Positions 43,163 to 47,044 of a stretch of DNA of 47,044 nucleotides are shown here, piece by piece. How positions within the stretch are numbered: position 1 is the first letter of the stretch; every line of letters begins with the position of its first letter. The notes under the pieces were generated by a model. It was not told the origin of the DNA and made no database searches. It worked only from the letters and a program-made list of their open reading frames with translations. The translations under genes were made by a program, and so were the position numbers. The stretch is from a bacterium. Lineage in GTDB: Bacteria; Chloroflexota; Dormibacteria; Aeolococcales; Bog-877. Location of the stretch: the NCBI GenBank assembly GCA_021802045.1, contig JAKABB010000010.1, positions 1-47,044 of the forward strand. The letters run 5' to 3'.

Positions 43163-44680
43163 TCATGCCGGACCCGCCGTGTCGATCTGGGCCCGCTGCA
43201 GCCGCCCCGAGTAGTCGATGTAGACGGTCTTCCACTCGGAGAACTCGTCGAAGGCCGTGGCCCCCGCCTCGCGGTGCCCGTTGCCGGTGGCCTTGGTGCC
43301 GCCGAAGGGCAGCTGGATCTCAGCCCCGATGGTGGGCGCATTGACGTACACGATCCCCGCCTCCAGTCGATCGACGGCCTCCATGGCCCGCCGCAGGTCA
43401 CGAGTGTAGACGGCCAGGGAGAGGCCGTACCGGGTCCCGTTGGCGATCGCCAGGGCGGCGTCGAAGTCGTCGGCCGGGATGATGGCCGCCGTGGGCCCGA
43501 AGATCTCCTCCTGGGCGATGCGCATGCCCGGTGCGACCTCGCCGAAGAGGGTGGGGGTGTAGAAGAAGCCCCGCTCCAGGGCGCCCGCGGTGGCGATGGC
43601 CCCGCCGTGGAGCAGCCGCGCCGACTCCTCCTTACCGATCTCGGAGTAGCGGTGGATGCGGTGCAGCTGGCGCTCGTTGATCACCGGGCCGACATCGGTC
43701 GCCGGGTCCAGCCCGTCCCCCAGCCGCAGCTGCCGCACCCGCGCCAGCAGGGCCTCGGTGAAGGGCCCCACCGCCGCCCGCTCCACCACCATCCGCGAGG
43801 TGGCGGTGCAGCGCTGGCCACTGGTGCCGAACGCCCCCCAGAGGGCGCCGTCGACGGCCAGCTCGATGTCCCCGTCGGCCAGGACCACCATGGCGTTCTT
43901 GCCGCCCAGCTCCAGGCCCACCCGCTTCCCGGCCCCGGCGCAGGCCACCGCCACCTGCCGGCCGACCTCCACCGAGCCGGTGAAGGAGATGGCCGTGACC
44001 TCGGGGTGCTGGACCAGGGCGTGGCCGGCCTCCTCGCCGGTGCCGGTCACCAGGTTGAGCACCCCGGCCGGCAGTCCGGCCTCGATCAGGATCTCGACCA
44101 GCCGGATCGCCACCAGGGGGGTGTCCTCGGCCGGCTTGAAGACAACGGCGTTCCCGGCCAGCAGGGCCGGCATCAGCTTCCAGGTCGGGATGGCCATGGG
44201 GAAGTTCCAGGGGGTGATGCAGCCGACCACCCCCAGCGGCACCCGCTCGGTGAAGCAACGCTTCTGGCGCAGCTCGCTGGGGACCGTCTCCCCCACCGCG
44301 CCCCGGCTCCGGCCCGCCATGTACTTGGCCATGTCGATGCCCTCCTGGACATCGCCACGGGCCTCGGTCAGCACCTTGCCCATCTCCTGGGTCATGAGCC
44401 GGGCCAGCTCCTCCTTGCGCTCCTCCAGCAGCCGGGCGGCGCGGCCGATGACGTCGCCGCGCACCGGCATCGGGGTCCGCGACCACCCGGGGAAGGCGGC
44501 CCGGGCCGCGGTCACCGCATCCTGGACGTCGACCTCGTTGCCCCGGGCCACCCGGGCCAGGACCTCGTCCCGGCGGGCGGGGTTGAGGGTCTCGAAGGTG
44601 TCCCCGCCACGGGCCTCGCGCCACTCGCCGCCGATGTAGTGGCCGTAGGTGGGCACCTCGACCACCGCGGTCTCCGTCAT
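43163..44680 (-). CDS. NAD(P)-dependent aldehyde dehydrogenase (semialdehyde type)
   Basis: The protein has 505 residues. Catalytic Cys291 in GTSGQRC, general base Glu257 in LELGGKN, and Asn159 in TPWNFP are all present. SFTGSVEVGR is the cofactor loop. PFGGTKATGNGHREAG near the end is typical of semialdehyde dehydrogenases (ALDH7/AASADH-like or GabD-like). Starting 4 nt inside the aminotransferase stop, it very likely oxidises the semialdehyde made by that enzyme. Aminobutyrate, aminovalerate or lysine-derived aminoadipate are candidate routes. Confidence 0.93.
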   Translation of the reverse strand: MTETAVVEVPTYGHYIGGEWREARGGDTFETLNPARRDEVLARVARGNEVDVQDAVTAARAAFPGWSRTPMPVRGDVIGRAARLLEERKEELARLMTQEMGKVLTEARGDVQEGIDMAKYMAGRSRGAVGETVPSELRQKRCFTERVPLGVVGCITPWNFPMAIPTWKLMPALLAGNAVVFKPAEDTPLVAIRLVEILIEAGLPAGVLNLVTGTGEEAGHALVQHPEVTAISFTGSVEVGRQVAVACAGAGKRVGLELGGKNAMVVLADGDIELAVDGALWGAFGTSGQRCTATSRMVVERAAVGPFTEALLARVRQLRLGDGLDPATDVGPVINERQLHRIHRYSEIGKEESARLLHGGAIATAGALERGFFYTPTLFGEVAPGMRIAQEEIFGPTAAIIPADDFDAALAIANGTRYGLSLAVYTRDLRRAMEAVDRLEAGIVYVNAPTIGAEIQLPFGGTKATGNGHREAGATAFDEFSEWKTVYIDYSGRLQRAQIDTAGPA

Positions 44681-46014
44681 CCGTCCACCTCCCGCACCGC
44701 GGCCTCCAGCACCCCCAGTCCCTGCTCCAGCTCCTGGTCCGAGATGGTGAGCGGCGGGATCAGGCGGATGACGTTGTCGTCGAGCCCGCAGGAGAGGATG
44801 ACCAGCCCCTGCTGCTCGCAGCGCGCCCGCAGCCGCGCCACCCGGTCGGTCTGCGGCCGTCCGCCGGCGTCGAGGAACTCCAGGCCCACCATGGCCCCGC
44901 GGCCGCGGACGTCGGCGGGGCCGTACCCCTGCGCCCGCCAGCTGGCGGCGCGCTCCTGGACGCTTTCGCCGATGGTGCGGGCCCGGGCCAGCAGCCCCTC
45001 CCGTTCGATGGTGTCGATGACCGCCACCGCGGCGGCGCAGGCCACGGGGTTGCCGCCGAAGGTGCTGCCGTGGCTGCCCGGGTCCCAGGCGCCCATGACC
45101 CGGGCCGAGGAGACGATGGCCCCGATCGGCAGGCCGTTGCCCAGGGCCTTGGCCAGGATGAGGATGTCGGGGGTGACCCCCTCGTGGTCGACCGCGCACC
45201 AGCGCCCGGTCCGCCCCATCCCGCTCTGGACCTCGTCGGCGACCAGCAGGATGCCGTGGGCGTCGCAGAGCCGGCGCAGGGTGGCCAGGAAGCCGGCCGG
45301 GGGCACGATGTACCCGCCCTCGCCCTGGATGGGCTCGACCACGATGCCGGCCACCTGCCCCGGCGGCACCACCTGCTGGAAGAGCCGCTCCAGCATCTCC
45401 CCGGCCGCGATCGGGCAGGGCTCGCCGGGGGCGTGGCTGCACTGGCGCAGGCAGTACGGGTAGGGGGTGGCGTACACCTCGGGCAGGAAGGGGGCGTACC
45501 CCTCCTTGTAGTGGGCCTTGCTGGTGGTCAGGGTCAGGGCCCCCATGGTGCGGCCGTGGAAGCCGCCGGTGAAGCCGATGATCGCGGGCCGGCCGGTGGC
45601 CCGGCGGGCCAGCTTGAGGGCCCCCTCGACCACCTCGGCGCCGGAGTTGGCGAAGAAGACCTGGTCCAGCCCGGCGGGGGCGATGCCGGCGATGCGCTCG
45701 GCGGCCGTGGTCTGCATCACGTGCTGGGTGACGACGCTGGTGTGCCAGAGGGCATCCACCTGGCGGTGGACCGCCTCCACCACCGCCGGGTGGCGATGGC
45801 CCAGGCTGGTGACGGCGATGCCACAGGCGAAGTCCAGGTAGCGCCGGCCGTCGACGTCGATGAGGTAGCTGCCCTCGCCGCGCTCGATGACCAGGTCGGT
45901 GTAGCGCGAGTAGGCGGGGGCCACGGCGGCGCGGTCGCGCTCGCGCCAGGCGCCGGAGCGGCCGGCCCCGGGGTCGGTGGCGGTCTCCGGGGTGGACGAG
46001 ATGGTGGAACTCAC
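44677..46014 (-). CDS. gabT: Class III omega-aminotransferase (4-aminobutyrate type)
   Basis: The protein has 445 residues. PLP Lys289 in LILAKALGNGLPIGA, Asp260 in VADEVQSGMGRTG and the cofactor loop NSGAEVVEGALKLAR are present. GFHGRTMGALTLTTSK and HGSTFGGNPVACAAA are class III hallmarks. A Cys-containing PYCLRQCSHAPGEPC insert is seen in some GabT homologs. It transfers the terminal amino group of an omega-amino acid to 2-oxoglutarate. GTG start with GAGGAG seven bases before. First gene of a four-gene coupled run. Substrate could be GABA, 5-aminovalerate or ornithine. Confidence 0.9.
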   Translation of the reverse strand: MSSTISSTPETATDPGAGRSGAWRERDRAAVAPAYSRYTDLVIERGEGSYLIDVDGRRYLDFACGIAVTSLGHRHPAVVEAVHRQVDALWHTSVVTQHVMQTTAAERIAGIAPAGLDQVFFANSGAEVVEGALKLARRATGRPAIIGFTGGFHGRTMGALTLTTSKAHYKEGYAPFLPEVYATPYPYCLRQCSHAPGEPCPIAAGEMLERLFQQVVPPGQVAGIVVEPIQGEGGYIVPPAGFLATLRRLCDAHGILLVADEVQSGMGRTGRWCAVDHEGVTPDILILAKALGNGLPIGAIVSSARVMGAWDPGSHGSTFGGNPVACAAAVAVIDTIEREGLLARARTIGESVQERAASWRAQGYGPADVRGRGAMVGLEFLDAGGRPQTDRVARLRARCEQQGLVILSCGLDDNVIRLIPPLTISDQELEQGLGVLEAAVREVDG

Positions 46015-46375
46015 GGCAGTCTCCTCGGCCGCATGGGCCGGAACCGGAAGCGATGGCCTGGGGCGGTCCCGGAGCGGTCGGCGCCGGGTGGGCGGGACCG
46101 GGAGGCCGCGGCAGGATGACAGGGACGCGGCGGTCTCGCCCCGCGCGGGGGCGGGCCGCCAGAGCTGGACGGCTCAGGCGGGCGGCGGGTGCCCGTCGGC
46201 GCCCCACCAGGTGCTGTGGCTCCCACTGTGCATCGCCCCCACGGTAGCGCGTTTGCGCTCCGCCGCACGCGACCGCGGCCCACCCCGGGCCGCTTGTGTC
46301 GCCGGCCCGGCCTCGTCAAGATCGGACCGCGGCCCGCCACCGCCCCGCCCGGTCCCACGGAGGTCCAGCCGGCCC
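46015..46375. promoter_or_regulatory. Divergent control region between the aminotransferase operon and the DUF1003 gene
   Basis: About 360 bp. On the minus strand TACCGT (46246-46241) lies 7 nt before a 19-codon frame (46233-46174, separate entry), followed by a GC-rich stem (cgcccc/ggggcg near 46138-46155). No clear promoter box was found for the rightward DUF1003 gene. Confidence 0.35.
46174..46233 (-). CDS. Possible leader peptide upstream of gabT
   Basis: The 19-residue frame reads MHSGSHSTWWGADGHPPPA. It has two adjacent Trp and a PPP run before the stop; PPP is known to slow ribosomes. A TANNNT box lies 7 nt before the ATG, the leaderless spacing seen elsewhere in this window. A stable stem follows the stop, 160 nt before gabT. 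It could act as an attenuator peptide. Evidence is circumstantial. Confidence 0.25.
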   Translation of the reverse strand: MHSGSHSTWWGADGHPPPA

Positions 46376-46798
46376 ATGCCCCACCGCCACCCGGTCAACC
46401 GCGCCCTGATCGACCACGCCAGCCCCGGGGTGCGGTTGGCGGATGGCACCGTGCGCGCGCTCGGCAGCTGGCGCTTCCTCATCATCCAGACCATCGTCGT
46501 CGCCGCCTGGGTCGGCGCCAACCTGGTCGGCTTCGTGGCCCACTGGGACCCCTATCCCTTCATCCTGCTCAACCTGCTCTTCTCCACCCAGGCGGCCTAC
46601 GCGGCCCCGCTGATCCTGCTCAGCGGCAACCGTCAGGCCGAGAAGGACCGGCTGATGGCCGAGCACGACGCCACCGTCAACGAGCGCGCCGAGGCGCTGA
46701 TCGAGGAGCTGAGCCGCGGCCTGGCCGAGAACACCGCCCTGACCCGGGCCCTGCACCAGCGCCTCTGCGGCCCCTCGGAGCTCCCCGCCCCACCCTGA
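46376..46798 (+). CDS. DUF1003 membrane protein
   Basis: The protein has 140 residues. Two membrane helices (about 32-50 and 57-78) are joined by the family signature HWDPYPFILLNLLFSTQAAYAAPLILLSGNRQAEKDR. A cytoplasmic helical tail (ERAEALIEELSRGLAENTAL) follows. DUF1003 is widespread with no assigned role. GGAGG lies 12 bases before the ATG, a long spacing. The frame is open far upstream but only this start gives the family N terminus. It is convergent with the truncated gene at the right edge. Confidence 0.88.
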   Translation: MPHRHPVNRALIDHASPGVRLADGTVRALGSWRFLIIQTIVVAAWVGANLVGFVAHWDPYPFILLNLLFSTQAAYAAPLILLSGNRQAEKDRLMAEHDATVNERAEALIEELSRGLAENTALTRALHQRLCGPSELPAPP

Positions 46799-46811
46799 GC
46801 CCGACGCTCAG
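46795..46811. terminator. Small hairpin between convergent genes
   Basis: ctgagc (46795-46800) and gctcag (46806-46811) form a 6-bp stem with a 5-nt loop. It overlaps the stop codons of both the DUF1003 gene and the convergent membrane gene. It could serve both transcripts, though it is short. Confidence 0.35.
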
Positions 46812-47044
46812 CGGGCGGCGGCCAGCGCCGTCACCACCGCGGCCAGGACCACGAAGAGCCCGTAGCCGCCCCGCAGGAGCGGCCCGGCCCGGCGCCCGGC
46901 GGGCGCCCCCACCGGGCTGCCGGCCAGGACCCCGGCCAGCCCGTACCACCCAAGGAGGAGGGCGGCGGCGGCGGCTGGCCCGGCACCCGCGGCCCGGACC
47001 AGGGGCGCGACGACCGCGGCGGCGACCAGGCCCAGCAGGCTGGC
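46808..47044 (-). CDS. Partial membrane protein at the right edge
   Basis: The C-terminal 78 residues are seen; the start lies beyond the window. Three hydrophobic stretches (ASLLGLVAAAVVAPLV, AAAAALLLGWYGLAGVLAG, YGLFVVLAAVVTALAAA) are separated by a short Arg/Gly/Pro loop. No family can be named. Codon use is typical of the region. It ends 9 nt from the convergent DUF1003 stop. Confidence 0.6.
   Translation of the reverse strand, partial: ASLLGLVAAAVVAPLVRAAGAGPAAAAALLLGWYGLAGVLAGSPVGAPAGRRAGPLLRGGYGLFVVLAAVVTALAAAR

Overview
The window is very GC-rich DNA (mostly above 70 percent GC by eye) with short gaps, many 4-nt stop/start overlaps (GTGA or ATGA) and frequent GTG starts. The 30-residue bS22-type ribosomal peptide, an SCO1664-family kinase-like protein, an Eis-like acetyltransferase, an F420-type luciferase-like oxidoreductase, TANNNT -10 boxes and apparent leaderless mRNAs point to an actinobacterium or a deep relative such as Dormibacterota or Chloroflexota. 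The lineage is an inference. No marker in the window settles it.

Layout. Positions 1-5100 are a less GC-rich, gene-poor stretch. It holds a Lon-like protease gene broken by a single-base frameshift and a VapBC-type toxin-antitoxin pair with a clear palindromic operator, and it ends at the 3' side of a tRNA-Ala(GGC) gene. Positions 5300-10050 carry a HIT hydrolase, bS22 with a strong terminator, tRNA-Ala(CGC), an AAA+ ATPase of unknown role and a class A penicillin-binding protein. From 29.2 kb down to 10.05 kb every protein gene lies on the minus strand: tig, clpP, a free-standing ClpX-type zinc-finger gene, clpX, metE, valS, a four-gene antiporter-like membrane cassette, maf, a lipoprotein, rplU, rpmA, obg, nadD, rsfS and an LLM oxidoreductase. 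These genes cover folding and proteolysis, methionine synthesis, translation, ribosome assembly and NAD synthesis. The cassette in the middle is the least expected part.

Positions 29.3-30.3 kb hold tRNA-Leu(TAG), two small unknown proteins (one with AT-hooks and a coiled coil) and tRNA-Arg(ACG). Immediately 3' of tRNA-Arg is a second less GC-rich block (30.3-34.95 kb) with a TetR regulator overlapping a ClC chloride channel gene, a gene-free gap and an AbrB/PIN toxin-antitoxin pair. Positions 35.5-38.0 kb form a three-gene operon: a resolvase-like protein lacking catalytic residues and two GNAT acetyltransferases. Positions 38.1-47 kb hold the SCO1664-family gene and a catabolic run (aminotransferase, aldehyde dehydrogenase, acyl-CoA dehydrogenase, alpha/beta hydrolase, RNA 2',3'-cyclic phosphodiesterase, MFS exporter), then a DUF1003 protein and a truncated membrane protein at the edge.

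The observations most worth following are the lysine-free antiporter-like cassette (15994-20379), the detached ClpX zinc-binding domain (26805-27029), the shared -10-to-start-codon spacing that implies leaderless transcription at several regulatory genes, the resolvase-like/AT-hook protein family, and a possible leader peptide ahead of the aminotransferase operon.
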